A DNA stretch of 64,000 bases from Acidobacteriota bacterium (GCA_039683095.1 JBDKSB010000012.1:652293-716292); one strand, 5' to 3'; counted from the stretch's first letter, positions 34,495 to 42,929 are shown. Program-made: numbers and translations. Notes: a model not told the origin generated them from the letters alone.

Positions 34495-34504
34495 GGAAAA
34501 TAAT

Positions 34505-34524
34505 GGGCCAGGGAGGCCTGGCCC
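34505..34524 (-). terminator. Terminator-like hairpin after the FecR/DUF6600 gene
   Basis: GGGCCAGG (34505-34512) and CCTGGCCC (34517-34524) form a stem with a 4-nt loop, followed on the minus strand by ATTATTTTCCTTT. Confidence 0.55.
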
Positions 34525-34558
34525 CGTCGGAAAACGGGAGGCAGCCGGGGGACCGGGA

Positions 34559-36619
34559 TCAGCCCTTCCTTCTGGCGCCGCCGCCGGACCGGGACGACGA
34601 TCCGGAGGACCCGGACGAGCCGGATCTCGACCGGCCCGAGGAACTCGAGCGGCCGGACGAGGAGCCGCCGGAGCGGGGCGAGCTGTAGGAACGGCCGGAA
34701 GAGCCGCTCGAACGGGGAGCGCTGAAAGAGCGCCCGGAGGAGGAACTCCGGCTCGACCGGGGAGCGCTGTAGGTCCGCCCCGACGACGAGCCCGAGTGTC
34801 TCGGGGAGCTCAGGGAACGGGACGAGGAGCCCCCCGAGCGGGGCCGGGCATAGGACGGCGTGCGGGACGACCCGGAGCGCGAAAAGGACGGAGCCTCGGA
34901 GCGGGAGGACGCCCGGGCAGAGCTCAGCCGCGACGACGGACGGCTGACCGAGGAGCTGGAGCTGTAGGTGCGACTTTGAGACCTCCCGGACTCGGAGCGG
35001 GAGGTCCGGTCCGACCCGGGCCGGACCGACCGCGGCGCCGGGGCCGTCCGCTCCTCTTTCCCGGCCGAGCCCTGGCGGGTGGAGGTCGAAGGATAGCGGA
35101 CTGCGGACCGGTCCTGGGACCGGGACACCCGGGCGGCCCCGCCGGACTCGCGGCCCGTCGAGGGCTGCCGGCTCGGATAGGACCGGATGGCCCGCCCGCC
35201 GCTTTCGGGCCCGCGGACAACCGGCCGGTCGATGGACTGCCGGCCGCCGCCGGCCGCCGAGGCATCCCTTTCCCGGGGCCGGAGGCCCGGGTTCAAACCG
35301 CCCTGCCGCGGCGAGACCAGGCTATTCGAAGGAGCTACGTTCCTGACCCGCGCCCGCCCGCCGGCCCGGTCTTCCAGCGCCCTCCGGGCCGTGACGGACT
35401 CTGGCCGGGAGTTGTCGACGGACGGCCGTATGCCGGGCTGCTGGGCCCGGAGCTCGACCCGCCCGATGCGGTCGAGGTCGGCCTGGCCGACGTGACGGCG
35501 GCCGATGTCGGGCGACTGGAGATGGTCGCGCCGGACGACGGTCATGGCCCGGTTATGGGCCGAGAAGTACCTGTCGTTCGAGCGGTCGTAGAAGCGGTCG
35601 TTGAAGAGGTAGCCGGGCCGGTTGTACCAGGTCAGCGGGCACCAGCCGATATAATCGCTGTCATTCCACCAATGCACCCAGGCCGGGCCCCAATGGCGGG
35701 TCGGGATCCAGTACCAGCCGAGGCCGAAGCGCCAGTTCCAGCGGCCGTAGTGGTAGCAGGCCCAGCCCCAGGGCTCGGAGGAGATCCAGGTCCAGCCGAT
35801 GACCGGGTACCATTCCCAGCGGCCGTAATAATAGGGGCGCCAATCGTCGTAGGCGTACACGCTGGGGACCCAGACGTTGCCGTACGGCTGCTCATAGACC
35901 CAGCGGCCGTTCGCGTCGAGCTCCTCCTCGTACTCCGAGAGGTCGGAGGGCAGGTACTGCCGCTCGCTGCGGGCCGAGAGCAGATCGTCGCGGGAGCCGT
36001 TCCAGTCGTCGAACGCGTCGCCGCGGGCATAGTCGTATTCGGGATCGCTCGCCAGCCGGCCGTCGGCGGCCGTCACCGTCTCGCCGCTCCGGACGAGGAC
36101 GGAGCCGGACTCGGCCGCGGCCTCCAGGCTGCCGTCGCGGGCGACGGCCAGGGTTTCGGCGGGCCGGACGTCGAACCGGTACAAGCCTTCCTCGAGCACG
36201 TAGAACGACGCGTCGGGGGTGTGGACCTCGACGCCCTTTTCGAGGGCGAGCTGGCTCACCCGGAGATAGGCCTGGCCTTCGGTCAGGAAGAGCTTGATCC
36301 GGTCCTCCCCTTCCTTGGGCAGGATGGCGAACTCGACCTTGGTGTTGTCGCCGAGGCGGAGGTAGTTGCGCCGGCCGAAATGGATCTCGGCCTGTCCGCT
36401 CTCGGTCCCGAGCTTGTCGCCCTGGACGAGGGCCAGATTGACCTCGCCCTTCTCGTAGCCCAGGTCCGACGTCCGCTGGACATAGACCGAGCCGTTGACG
36501 TAGGTCAGACGGGCGAAGCTGTAGGGATAGTATCCTTCGTCCTGGGCCGCCAGGGCCAGGGGGATCGAAACGATGAAGGCAAGCGCCAGGAGCGCCGCTT
36601 TGATCATCATCTTGTTCAT
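34559..36619 (-). CDS. Exported FecR/DUF6600-type protein with Trp/Tyr-rich core and Ser/Arg-rich tail
   Basis: A 686-aa exported protein. Signal peptide 1-25 (ALLALAFIVSIPLALA). Residues about 30-190 are a FecR-like beta domain (RLTYVNGSVYVQR, EIHFGRRNYLRLGDNTKVEFAILP). Residues about 235-345 are strongly Trp/Tyr-rich with repeated YYGRWEWYP, HYGRWNWRFGLGWYW and WVHWWN units, as in DUF6600 proteins. From about 430 to the end it is low complexity, dominated by Ser, Arg and Gly (SSGRSFSAPRSSGSSGRSYS style repeats), and ends in RRKG. AGGAGA precedes the ATG, and a near-perfect sigma-54 promoter lies at 36658-36673. An envelope-surface role, perhaps binding polyanions through the basic tail, is inference. 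Confidence 0.85.
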   Translation of the reverse strand: MNKMMIKAALLALAFIVSIPLALAAQDEGYYPYSFARLTYVNGSVYVQRTSDLGYEKGEVNLALVQGDKLGTESGQAEIHFGRRNYLRLGDNTKVEFAILPKEGEDRIKLFLTEGQAYLRVSQLALEKGVEVHTPDASFYVLEEGLYRFDVRPAETLAVARDGSLEAAAESGSVLVRSGETVTAADGRLASDPEYDYARGDAFDDWNGSRDDLLSARSERQYLPSDLSEYEEELDANGRWVYEQPYGNVWVPSVYAYDDWRPYYYGRWEWYPVIGWTWISSEPWGWACYHYGRWNWRFGLGWYWIPTRHWGPAWVHWWNDSDYIGWCPLTWYNRPGYLFNDRFYDRSNDRYFSAHNRAMTVVRRDHLQSPDIGRRHVGQADLDRIGRVELRAQQPGIRPSVDNSRPESVTARRALEDRAGGRARVRNVAPSNSLVSPRQGGLNPGLRPRERDASAAGGGRQSIDRPVVRGPESGGRAIRSYPSRQPSTGRESGGAARVSRSQDRSAVRYPSTSTRQGSAGKEERTAPAPRSVRPGSDRTSRSESGRSQSRTYSSSSSVSRPSSRLSSARASSRSEAPSFSRSGSSRTPSYARPRSGGSSSRSLSSPRHSGSSSGRTYSAPRSSRSSSSGRSFSAPRSSGSSGRSYSSPRSGGSSSGRSSSSGRSRSGSSGSSGSSSRSGGGARRKG

Positions 36620-36657
36620 CGTCTGTCTCCTTTCTTTCTCCTGCCGACCTCATCCAT

Positions 36658-36673
36658 AGCAACTATCATGCCA
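36658..36673 (-). promoter_or_regulatory. sigma-54 (-24/-12) promoter of the FecR/DUF6600 gene
   Basis: Minus strand TGGCATGATAGTTGCT, GG and GC exactly 10 nt apart; predicted start about 27 nt before ATG. It shares TGGCATGA and TTGCT with the promoter of the kinase operon. Confidence 0.76.
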
Positions 36674-36862
36674 GCCTGTTTCCCAGGGGAAAAACGGCCG
36701 GCCGTCCTGTAACGAGGACAGGCCCGCGGGCGAGCGGAGGAAAGGGGGACAGCACGGGCCGGGGAGCCGTCCTTCGGCGACGAACGGCCCGAAACGGTCC
36801 CGGCGCGGCGAGCCATGACGGAAGGATGATCCAGGGGCGGACGAGGCGCGCCGGGACGCGTC

Positions 36863-37834
36863 TCAGTCTTTCCGGTGCCGCAGGCGGTCGATGGCCACGG
36901 CGATGATGATGATGGCCCCGATGATGATCTCCTGGATATAGTTGGGCCAGCCCATCATGGTGCAGCCGTTGCGGAGGAAGGACATGATCAGCACGCCGAT
37001 CATCGTGCCGAGGATGCTGCCTTCGCCGCCGTTCAGGCTGCCTCCCCCGATGACCACGGCGGCGATGATGTCCAGCTCGAGCCCCACGGCGACGGTGGGG
37101 TCGCCGACGGTCAGGCGGGAGAACTCCATGACGCCGCTCAGGCCGCAGAACAGGCCCGAGACGGCATAGACCAGGACCTTGATCCGGTTCGTCCGGATGC
37201 CGCAGAGCCGGGCCGTCGCTTCGTTCGAGCCGACGGCGAAGATGTGGCGGCCGAAGACGGTGTACTTGAGGAGGACGGCCATGGCCACGGCGAACAGGAT
37301 GACGATCCAGATGCCGGGCGCCATGAGGAGCCAGGAGGGCCGGGGGGCCTTGGCCATGAGCTCGTTGATCCAGGTCATGGGCGCGTCGATCTTCTGGTTG
37401 CCGGCGATCCACTTGGCCGCTCCCCGGGCGATGCCCATCATGCCCATGGTGACGATGAACGGGACGAGGCGCAGGCGGGTCACGAGGGCGCCGTTGGCGA
37501 ATCCGACCAGGCCGCCGGTGAGGACGCCGAGCAGGACGGCGGCGATCGGCGCGGCCCCGGCGTTGACGGCGTAGGCCGTGATGACGCTGGCCAGGGCGAT
37601 GTTGGAGGCCGCGGAGAGGTCGATGCCGCCGCTGACGATGACCAGGGTCATGCCGAGCGCGCCCAGGGCGACGATGACCGACTGGGTGGCCACGCTCTTG
37701 AAATTGGCCATCCGCAGGAACCGGCCCTGGACCTCGGGGATGAGGGCGAACAGGGCGATGACGAGGATCAGGCCGAGGAAGGGCCCGAAGACGTTGAGCG
37801 CCCGGCTGACGCCGGACCGATGCTGACGGCTCAT
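36863..37834 (-). CDS. Ribose-type sugar ABC transporter permease (RbsC-like)
   Basis: Inner-membrane channel subunit of a carbohydrate-uptake (CUT2) system. The 323 aa form about 8-10 hydrophobic segments with the family phrases LGALGMTLVIVSGGIDLSAASNIALAS, FNANGALV-type GFANGALVTRLRLVPFIVTMGMMGIARG, and FAVGSNEATARLCGIRTNRIKVLVYAVSGL. ATG 37834 overlaps the ATPase stop by 4 nt. It is the last gene of a binding protein-ATPase-permease operon. The exact sugar is not evident. Confidence 0.94.
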   Translation of the reverse strand: MSRQHRSGVSRALNVFGPFLGLILVIALFALIPEVQGRFLRMANFKSVATQSVIVALGALGMTLVIVSGGIDLSAASNIALASVITAYAVNAGAAPIAAVLLGVLTGGLVGFANGALVTRLRLVPFIVTMGMMGIARGAAKWIAGNQKIDAPMTWINELMAKAPRPSWLLMAPGIWIVILFAVAMAVLLKYTVFGRHIFAVGSNEATARLCGIRTNRIKVLVYAVSGLFCGLSGVMEFSRLTVGDPTVAVGLELDIIAAVVIGGGSLNGGEGSILGTMIGVLIMSFLRNGCTMMGWPNYIQEIIIGAIIIIAVAIDRLRHRKD

Positions 37835-39375
37835 TCCGCGTTCCTTTGTTCGACCGACGTTCCCCGCCGGGCCCGGCCCACCGTGGCCGCCGCCATCAGG
37901 CCGGCCGCGTCCCACGCCGCGGCCGGCCGGGCCTCCACCAGGTTCCCCCGGTGGAAGACGGCGATCCGGTCGCAGATGCCGAGAAGCTCGGGGAGATAGG
38001 AGCTGACGAACAGGACGGCCTTGCCCTCGCGGGCCAGGCCGCCGATCCACTCGTAGATCTGGCTCTTGCTGACGACGTCGATGCCCCGCGTCGGCTCGTC
38101 GAGGAGCAGGACCGAGGCTTCCTGGTGCAGGAGCCGGGCCAGGGCCACCTTCTGCTGGTTGCCGCCCGAGAGGGCCCCGACCGGCTGGCCGGGGCTCTTG
38201 GCCTTGATCTTGAGCCGATCGATGAACCCGCCGACGGCCCGGCGCTGGCTGGCTGGCCGCAGCAGCCCCCGGCGGCGGAAAGGGGCCAGCCGGCTCATGG
38301 TCATATTGTCGGCCACCGACAGGTTCAGGGCCAGGCCTTCGCCCTGGCGGTCCTCGCTGAGGAGGCCGAGGCCGAGACGGATCCGGGTCCAGGGACGGCG
38401 CCCGGCCAGCCCGGCGCCGGAGACCTCGATGACGCCGCCCTCGATCTCGTCGAGCCCGAAGAGGGCCCGCAGCATCTCCGTGCGGCCCGAGCCGATGAGG
38501 CCGGCGACGCCCAGGATCTCGCCTTTGGCCAGGCTCAGGCTGACCGGAGCGGCCATCCGCCGGCCTTTCAGGCGGTCCAGGGCCAGGACCGGCCCGCCGA
38601 TCGCGTGCTCGACGCGGGGGAAGAGCTGCGTGAATTTCTGCCCGACCATGAGCTGGATGAGATCGTCGAGGGCCGTCCCGGCCATGGAGCCGGATCCGAC
38701 GGTCCGGCCGTCGCGCAGGACGGTGTAGGAGTCGGCGACGCTCTGGACCTCCTCGAGGAAGTGGCTGATGTAGACGACGCCGACGTCCTGGCCCTTGAGC
38801 CCGCGGATGATCTCGAACAGGCGCTGGCTGTCCTCCTGGGTCAGCGAGCTCGTCGGCTCGTCCATGACCAGGATGCAGGACCGGTTGAGCAGGGCCCGGG
38901 CGATCTCGACGAGCTGCTTGGCCCCGACGCTCAGCCGTCCGACCGGGACGTCGGGCGAGATCTCGGGATGCCGGACGAGATCGAGGACCTCGCGGACCTT
39001 GCGCCGCATGGCCTGGCGGTCGAGCCAGCCCGCCGAGGCCGCCTCGCGGCCGAGCATGATGTTCTCCGCGACCGTGAGGTGCGGGGCCAGGTTGAGCTCC
39101 TGGTAGATCATGGACACGCCGCCTCGCATGCCGTCCCCGGGGCCGCCCGGCGCGTAGGGGCGGCCGTCGATCTCCATGCGGCCGGCGTCGGGCGCGAGCG
39201 CGCCGCTCAGGATCTTCATCAGCGTGCTCTTGCCGGCGCCGTTCTCGCCGATGAGGGCATGGACCTCGCCGCGGCCGAGCTCGAAGCCGACGTCGTCGAG
39301 GGCCCGGGTGGCGCCGAAGCTCTTGCTCACCCCGGACATGCGCAGGATCGGGGCGGCGGCGGGATGATCGCTCAT
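37831..39375 (-). CDS. Ribose-type sugar ABC transporter ATP-binding protein (RbsA-like, duplicated)
   Basis: A 514-aa protein with two tandem ABC cassettes, as in RbsA/XylG/MglA. First cassette: Walker A GENGAGKSTLMKILSG (about 41-56), signature LSVGAKQLVEIARAL, Walker B ILVMDEPTSSLT. Second: degenerate Walker A region AGLIGSGRTEMLRALFG, signature LSGGNQQKVALARLL and LLLDEPTRGIDV. The start shares one nucleotide with the stop of the binding-protein gene, and the stop overlaps the permease start, so the three genes form a tight operon. Confidence 0.95.
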   Translation of the reverse strand: MSDHPAAAPILRMSGVSKSFGATRALDDVGFELGRGEVHALIGENGAGKSTLMKILSGALAPDAGRMEIDGRPYAPGGPGDGMRGGVSMIYQELNLAPHLTVAENIMLGREAASAGWLDRQAMRRKVREVLDLVRHPEISPDVPVGRLSVGAKQLVEIARALLNRSCILVMDEPTSSLTQEDSQRLFEIIRGLKGQDVGVVYISHFLEEVQSVADSYTVLRDGRTVGSGSMAGTALDDLIQLMVGQKFTQLFPRVEHAIGGPVLALDRLKGRRMAAPVSLSLAKGEILGVAGLIGSGRTEMLRALFGLDEIEGGVIEVSGAGLAGRRPWTRIRLGLGLLSEDRQGEGLALNLSVADNMTMSRLAPFRRRGLLRPASQRRAVGGFIDRLKIKAKSPGQPVGALSGGNQQKVALARLLHQEASVLLLDEPTRGIDVVSKSQIYEWIGGLAREGKAVLFVSSYLPELLGICDRIAVFHRGNLVEARPAAAWDAAGLMAAATVGRARRGTSVEQRNAE

Positions 39376-40376
39376 CAGTCGGCGATGTTGGACAGGTCGG
39401 GCGAGAGCAGGGCCTTGATCTCGGGCGTGTCCATGTTGTCCCTGGTCGCCAGGGCGACGCCGGTATCGACGACCTTGTCGACCGGCTCGCCCTTGATGTG
39501 GGCGACGACGGTCCTGACGCCGAGGTAGCCCATGCGGGCCGGGTTCTGGATGACCAGGCCCTGGACGTCGCCGTCGCGCAGGCCCTGGACGAGCTTGGGC
39601 GAGCTGTCGAAGCCGACGAACACGATCTTGCCGGCCAGGCCGGACTCCTGGAGGGCCCGGAGCGTCCCGAAGGTGCTGGATTCGTTGGGCGTGAAGACGC
39701 CCTGGACGTCGGGGAAGCGGCTGATGAGGTTCTCGGCCAGCTGGTAGGCCGTCTCGGTCGTCGCCCCGGCGTACTGGTCCTTGACCAGGATCTCGAGGCC
39801 GGGGAAGTCCTTGCTGACCGTGTCGTAGAAGCCGGCCTCCCGCTGGACGGTGCTGGCCGAGCCTTCCTGGTAGCGGATGAGGAAGATGCGGCCGCGGCCG
39901 CCGAGCAGCTCGCCCAGCCGGCGGGCCGCCAGGACGCCGCCCTTGTAGTTATCGGTGGCGACGTAGCTCACGTAGTCGCTGCCCTGGAGCCCCGAATCGA
40001 TGATGACGACGGGGATCTTCTCCCGGGCCGCGTCCTGGACCGGACGCATGAGGGCCCGGTCGTCGAGGGGCGCCAGGACGATGCCGTCGACGCCGCGGCT
40101 GATGAAGTCCTCGACGACGGTGATCTGCTGGGCCCGGTCGTCCTCTTTTTGCGGTCCCTTCCAGATGACGTCGACGCCGAGCTCGCGGCCGGCCTTGACG
40201 GCGCCGGAGTGGATGGACTTCCAGAACTCGTGGGTCGTGCCCTTGGGGATGACGGCGATCTGCAGGGTCTTCGCGACGGCGGGGGCGGAGGATTCGGACC
40301 CCTTCCTGGCGCAGGACGAAACGGTCAGGGCCGCGCCGAGCGCGATGATCAGGACGTGGGAAGCGAAGCGTTTCAT
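39375..40376 (-). CDS. Ribose-type sugar-binding lipoprotein (RbsB-like)
   Basis: Periplasmic-binding protein of 333 aa for the adjacent ABC importer. It has a lipoprotein signal (VLIIALGAALTVSSC) and a class I periplasmic-binding fold: LQIAVIPKGTTHEFWKSIHSGAVKAGRELGV, SRGVDGIVLAPLDDRAL, IPVVIIDSGL, GVFTPNESSTFGTLRAL and FVGFDSSPKLVQGL. The start at 40376 (MKRFASH) is favoured because a TTGACC-N17-TATACT promoter ends 6 nt before it, which makes the long upstream frame impossible and the mRNA leaderless. Confidence 0.94.
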   Translation of the reverse strand: MKRFASHVLIIALGAALTVSSCARKGSESSAPAVAKTLQIAVIPKGTTHEFWKSIHSGAVKAGRELGVDVIWKGPQKEDDRAQQITVVEDFISRGVDGIVLAPLDDRALMRPVQDAAREKIPVVIIDSGLQGSDYVSYVATDNYKGGVLAARRLGELLGGRGRIFLIRYQEGSASTVQREAGFYDTVSKDFPGLEILVKDQYAGATTETAYQLAENLISRFPDVQGVFTPNESSTFGTLRALQESGLAGKIVFVGFDSSPKLVQGLRDGDVQGLVIQNPARMGYLGVRTVVAHIKGEPVDKVVDTGVALATRDNMDTPEIKALLSPDLSNIAD

Positions 40377-40382
40377 GGCCTC

Positions 40383-40411
40383 AGTATACTCAGAAGGCCA
40401 AGCCCGGTCAA
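40383..40411 (-). promoter_or_regulatory. sigma-70 promoter of the sugar ABC operon, leaderless type
   Basis: Minus strand TTGACC, 17-nt spacer, TATACT; only 6 nt separate the -10 box from ATG 40376. Confidence 0.7.
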
Positions 40412-40427
40412 AGGACCGGCGGGGCAC

Positions 40428-40479
40428 AAAAATAGAGGGGAACCGCCTTCGGGGACGAGCCACGAAGGTGGTTCCCCTC
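40428..40479 (-). terminator. Rho-independent terminator after the 65-aa protein gene
   Basis: GGGGAACCGCCTTCG (40437-) pairs with CGAAGGTGGTTCCCC (-40477) over 15 positions with a single G-T pair; on the minus strand it is followed by TCTATTTTTG. Confidence 0.85.
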
Positions 40480-40526
40480 CAGGCCGGGGACAAGGCCCCC
40501 GGCGCCCGATCGCCGGACGGAACCGC

Positions 40527-40724
40527 TTACTTCTTCTTCAGGATGGGCATCCCGGTCTTGGCCGTCTCCTGGACGGTGTAGCCGGCGGGAACCGCATCCA
40601 TGGCCCCGGGCCGCACGTCGCGGGCGAAGTAGTAGATCATCTGCTTCCGGCCGCCCTTGAGAAGAACTTCCTTCGAATGCAGGAAGTAGCCGACGCCCTT
40701 GGAGTTCTTGAATTCATAAGCCAT
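40527..40724 (-). CDS. Small conserved protein, 65 aa
   Basis: Begins MAYEFKNSKGVGYFLHSKEV and ends TAKTGMPILKKK. This pattern (KNSKGxxYYLHxKEV, QxIYYFAxxxRPGAxDAxPAGY, TGxPxLKKK) is a recurrent small uncharacterised family, with three lysines at the C-terminus. GGGAGG is 9 nt before the ATG, its own promoter lies at 40787-40815 and a strong terminator follows, so it is certainly expressed as a single gene. No function is known; size and charge suggest a nucleic-acid- or ribosome-associated factor (inference). Confidence 0.85.
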   Translation of the reverse strand: MAYEFKNSKGVGYFLHSKEVLLKGGRKQMIYYFARDVRPGAMDAVPAGYTVQETAKTGMPILKKK

Positions 40725-40786
40725 GTCTATGACCTCCCTGAGGAATTATGAGCTACCTGGCACGACCCTTTCGCGTTCCCGGTGGA

Positions 40787-40815
40787 ATGATATGCCTCAT
40801 CTCGGCTTTGGTCAA
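40787..40815 (-). promoter_or_regulatory. sigma-70 promoter of the 65-aa protein gene
   Basis: Minus strand TTGACC, 17-nt spacer, TATCAT; leader about 55 nt. Confidence 0.65.
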
Positions 40816-40867
40816 CTAATATAAGAAAAATTCCCCCGGTGTCAAGACCGCCGGCGCGGCTCCGGCA

Positions 40868-41161
40868 TCACTGGATGAAATCGACCGCCGGCGGCAGTTC
40901 CGAAGGGACGATAATGCCGAAGGCGTCTTCATAGCGCTTGATGTTGGCCTGCAGCGCTTCGAGGAAGCGCTTGGCGTGGGCCGGGCTGACGATGATCCGG
41001 GCGACAAGCTTGCCGTAAGGCCCGTCGGGGAAGAGGAAGGCGAAGTCGAACAGGAACTCCTCGCGCGAATGGCGGATGGCGGCCAGGCTGGCGTATTGGC
41101 CGAGGGCGACCGCTTCGTCGACCTTGATCTCGACCTTCTTGCCGTCGGGTTTCTTGTCCAT
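40868..41161 (-). CDS. DUF3467 family protein
   Basis: A 97-aa protein with the DUF3467 pattern: VDEAVALGQYASLAAIRHSREEFLFDFAFLFPDGPYGKLVARIIVSPAHAKRFLEALQANIKRYEDAFG. No catalytic motif is visible and the function is unknown; the family is broadly distributed and usually a stand-alone cytoplasmic protein. GGGAGGACGC precedes the ATG. It lies upstream of the 65-aa gene on the same strand but the latter has its own promoter. Confidence 0.88.
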   Translation of the reverse strand: MDKKPDGKKVEIKVDEAVALGQYASLAAIRHSREEFLFDFAFLFPDGPYGKLVARIIVSPAHAKRFLEALQANIKRYEDAFGIIVPSELPPAVDFIQ

Positions 41162-41267
41162 GCGTCCTCCCGGGTCCGGAATATCCCCTTCATTCTGGGG
41201 TGAACCGCCCCGGAAATCAAGGGTTTGAAGCGCTCAAAAAATAAATCGACAAAAACGAAAAAAATGC

Positions 41268-41295
41268 TTTACATCCGGTTGACGGGTGCTATAAT
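41268..41295 (+). promoter_or_regulatory. sigma-70 promoter driving a short structured transcript
   Basis: TTTACA, 16-nt spacer, TATAAT on the plus strand, in a gap where neighbouring genes all point the other way. Confidence 0.6.
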
Positions 41296-41301
41296 GGTGA
41301 T

Positions 41302-41409
41302 GGCTTTCTTGCGCGGGCTGGAGAAAGCCCCCACCTTTTTGGTTCCCATCATCAACCCCCCTTTTGCTGACAACAGCCCGCACTTCTCCGGGACACCGGA
41401 GATGGTGCG
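41302..41409 (+). ncRNA. Candidate structured small RNA with pseudoknot
   Basis: From the predicted start a perfect 8-bp hairpin GGCTTTCT/AGAAAGCC (41302-41309, 41322-41329) encloses a loop containing GCGGGCTG (41313-41320). The loop is complementary to CAGCCCGC at 41374-41381, an H-type pseudoknot. A second hairpin follows (CGCAC and CTCCGG paired with CCGGAG and GTGCG, 41379-41409). A CCACCTTTTT tract follows the first stem. A coding explanation is poor. It matches no RNA family I recognise; the 3' end is uncertain. Confidence 0.45.
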
Positions 41410-41445
41410 TGATGTATCTGTTCGCGGAGAGGGGCGCCCGGTCCG

Positions 41446-42918
41446 TCAGTCCGTGTAGTAGAGGATCGTGCGCAGGACCGCCGCCTCGCAGACCTTGCAG
41501 AAGGGCTTGGTCCCCTTGGTGAACATGAGGCAGTCGAGCTGCGGGCGGTAGAGGCCCCTGGCGGCGTATCCCGCGCCTTCGAAGACGCCGACCTTGCCCC
41601 AGAACTTGCTGGCCCTCAGGAAGGCGTCGACCTTCAGGGCCTGCTCGCGCGACAGCTTTTCGGACTCGTCTTCGGCGCGGGCGATGTCGGCCGCGGGCGC
41701 CCCTTCCCTCTTCATCCGGGCGATGTTCGCGTTGACCCCGCGGCGGATCTCCTGGTAAGCCATGTCCATCTCGTCGAAGGCGGCCTTCTCCCAGGGCGTC
41801 GGGACCGCGAGGCCCGGGCTGACGAGGTCCTTCCACTTGAGCCCGGCCGGATCGAGCAGGGCGGTGATGTTCGGCTCGGCCGGCTCGACGCCCGCCGGAT
41901 AGAATTCGTTGTAGGCCACGTCGGAGGTGTAGTACTCGTCCGCCAGGCCGGCGAAGGAGTGCCCGAACTCGTGGAGGAAGAGATATTCGTACCACTGGTT
42001 GTCGGTCGTGAAGGTGCAGTAGAGGTTGTAGATGCCGCCGCCGCCGTAGCGCTTGTGGTTGACCATGATGTAGAGGGCATCGTAGGGGACGTGGGCGGCG
42101 ATGTCGCGGAGGCTCTTGTTGTCCTCGGTCAGGAGGTAGCGCTCGGAGCCGAGCGAGTCGAAGGTCGCGTTGAGGACGGTCGACTTGAACGACCCGTGGC
42201 TCGGCTCGTCGCAGCCGCTCTCGGCCGAGGCCTTGAAGACGCCGTGGATGTTGAACGCGTCCCGGTGGGACTTGTAGGGCTCGAGTTTGAAGAAGACGCC
42301 GCTGAAGCGGGCCAGGTCGGCCTCGAACTTGGCTTCCTCGGCGGCCGTGTAGCCCTCGGCGATGACGGCCACGTCGACCTTGCGGCGGGGCTCCCCGGAC
42401 CTGAGGGCCTGGACGACCTTGACGCCGGGGATGAGCGCCTCGCGGATGATGGTCAGGGCGGCCGGGTCGATCGTCTGGCTGAAGACCTCGCGGGAGACGT
42501 TCTTGCGGTCCCGGGCCTCGAGGGCGAAGCGGACGGGCTTCTTCGGATACGGCAGGAGGGCCGATTCGTGGTAGGTCCGGAGGACGCCCTTGACGCCCGC
42601 GTCGGAGGTCTTGTATTCGCCGAAGTAGCTGTCGAAGCCCTTGCTGAAGATGAGCGTGCCGCTCGCGGCGTCGTAGACCTTGACCTCGTAGCGGCCGAGG
42701 CCGAAGGGATCGATCAAGCGGGCCCGGGGACCGGCCCAGATCCCCTGGTCGTAGACCTGGTCCAGGGCGAACGACTCCGCGGCCGCGCTGCCCGTATGGA
42801 AATAATCGACCCTCATGGTCTTGTCGACGAACCAGGCGTCGAAGACCGGGCCCTTCTGGGCGCTGGCGCAGCCGGCGACGGCGGCGGCCAGGACGGCGAT
42901 GGCGAACAGGCGTTTCAT
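41446..42918 (-). CDS. Exported M64 (IgA-peptidase-like) zinc metallopeptidase, lipoprotein
   Basis: A 490-aa exported protein with a lipoprotein signal (AIAVLAAAVAGC). The N-terminal domain (about 20-155) is the beta-type region found in M64 proteins; the C-terminal peptidase has VDVAVIAEGYTAAEEAKFEADL, DNQWYEYLFLHEFGHSFAGLADEYY with the HExxHxxxGxxDE zinc motif, and a paired-cysteine end CLMFTKGTKPFCKVC. Family members cleave proteins outside the cell. GAGGGAGCC precedes ATG 42918. It starts 11 nt after the agmatinase-like gene and is in its operon. Confidence 0.93.
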   Translation of the reverse strand: MKRLFAIAVLAAAVAGCASAQKGPVFDAWFVDKTMRVDYFHTGSAAAESFALDQVYDQGIWAGPRARLIDPFGLGRYEVKVYDAASGTLIFSKGFDSYFGEYKTSDAGVKGVLRTYHESALLPYPKKPVRFALEARDRKNVSREVFSQTIDPAALTIIREALIPGVKVVQALRSGEPRRKVDVAVIAEGYTAAEEAKFEADLARFSGVFFKLEPYKSHRDAFNIHGVFKASAESGCDEPSHGSFKSTVLNATFDSLGSERYLLTEDNKSLRDIAAHVPYDALYIMVNHKRYGGGGIYNLYCTFTTDNQWYEYLFLHEFGHSFAGLADEYYTSDVAYNEFYPAGVEPAEPNITALLDPAGLKWKDLVSPGLAVPTPWEKAAFDEMDMAYQEIRRGVNANIARMKREGAPAADIARAEDESEKLSREQALKVDAFLRASKFWGKVGVFEGAGYAARGLYRPQLDCLMFTKGTKPFCKVCEAAVLRTILYYTD

Positions 42919-42929
42919 GGCTCCCTCCC

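Noticed and set aside
40757-40772. TGGCACGACCCTTTCG, a -24/-12-like match on the plus strand
   Set aside because: The -24 part is perfect but the -12 GC is missing and no plus-strand gene follows.
41225-41458. 77-aa plus-strand frame over the candidate RNA
   Set aside because: It starts upstream of the promoter, lacks a ribosome site and a GC-rich third position typical of the neighbours, and the region is better explained as structured RNA.
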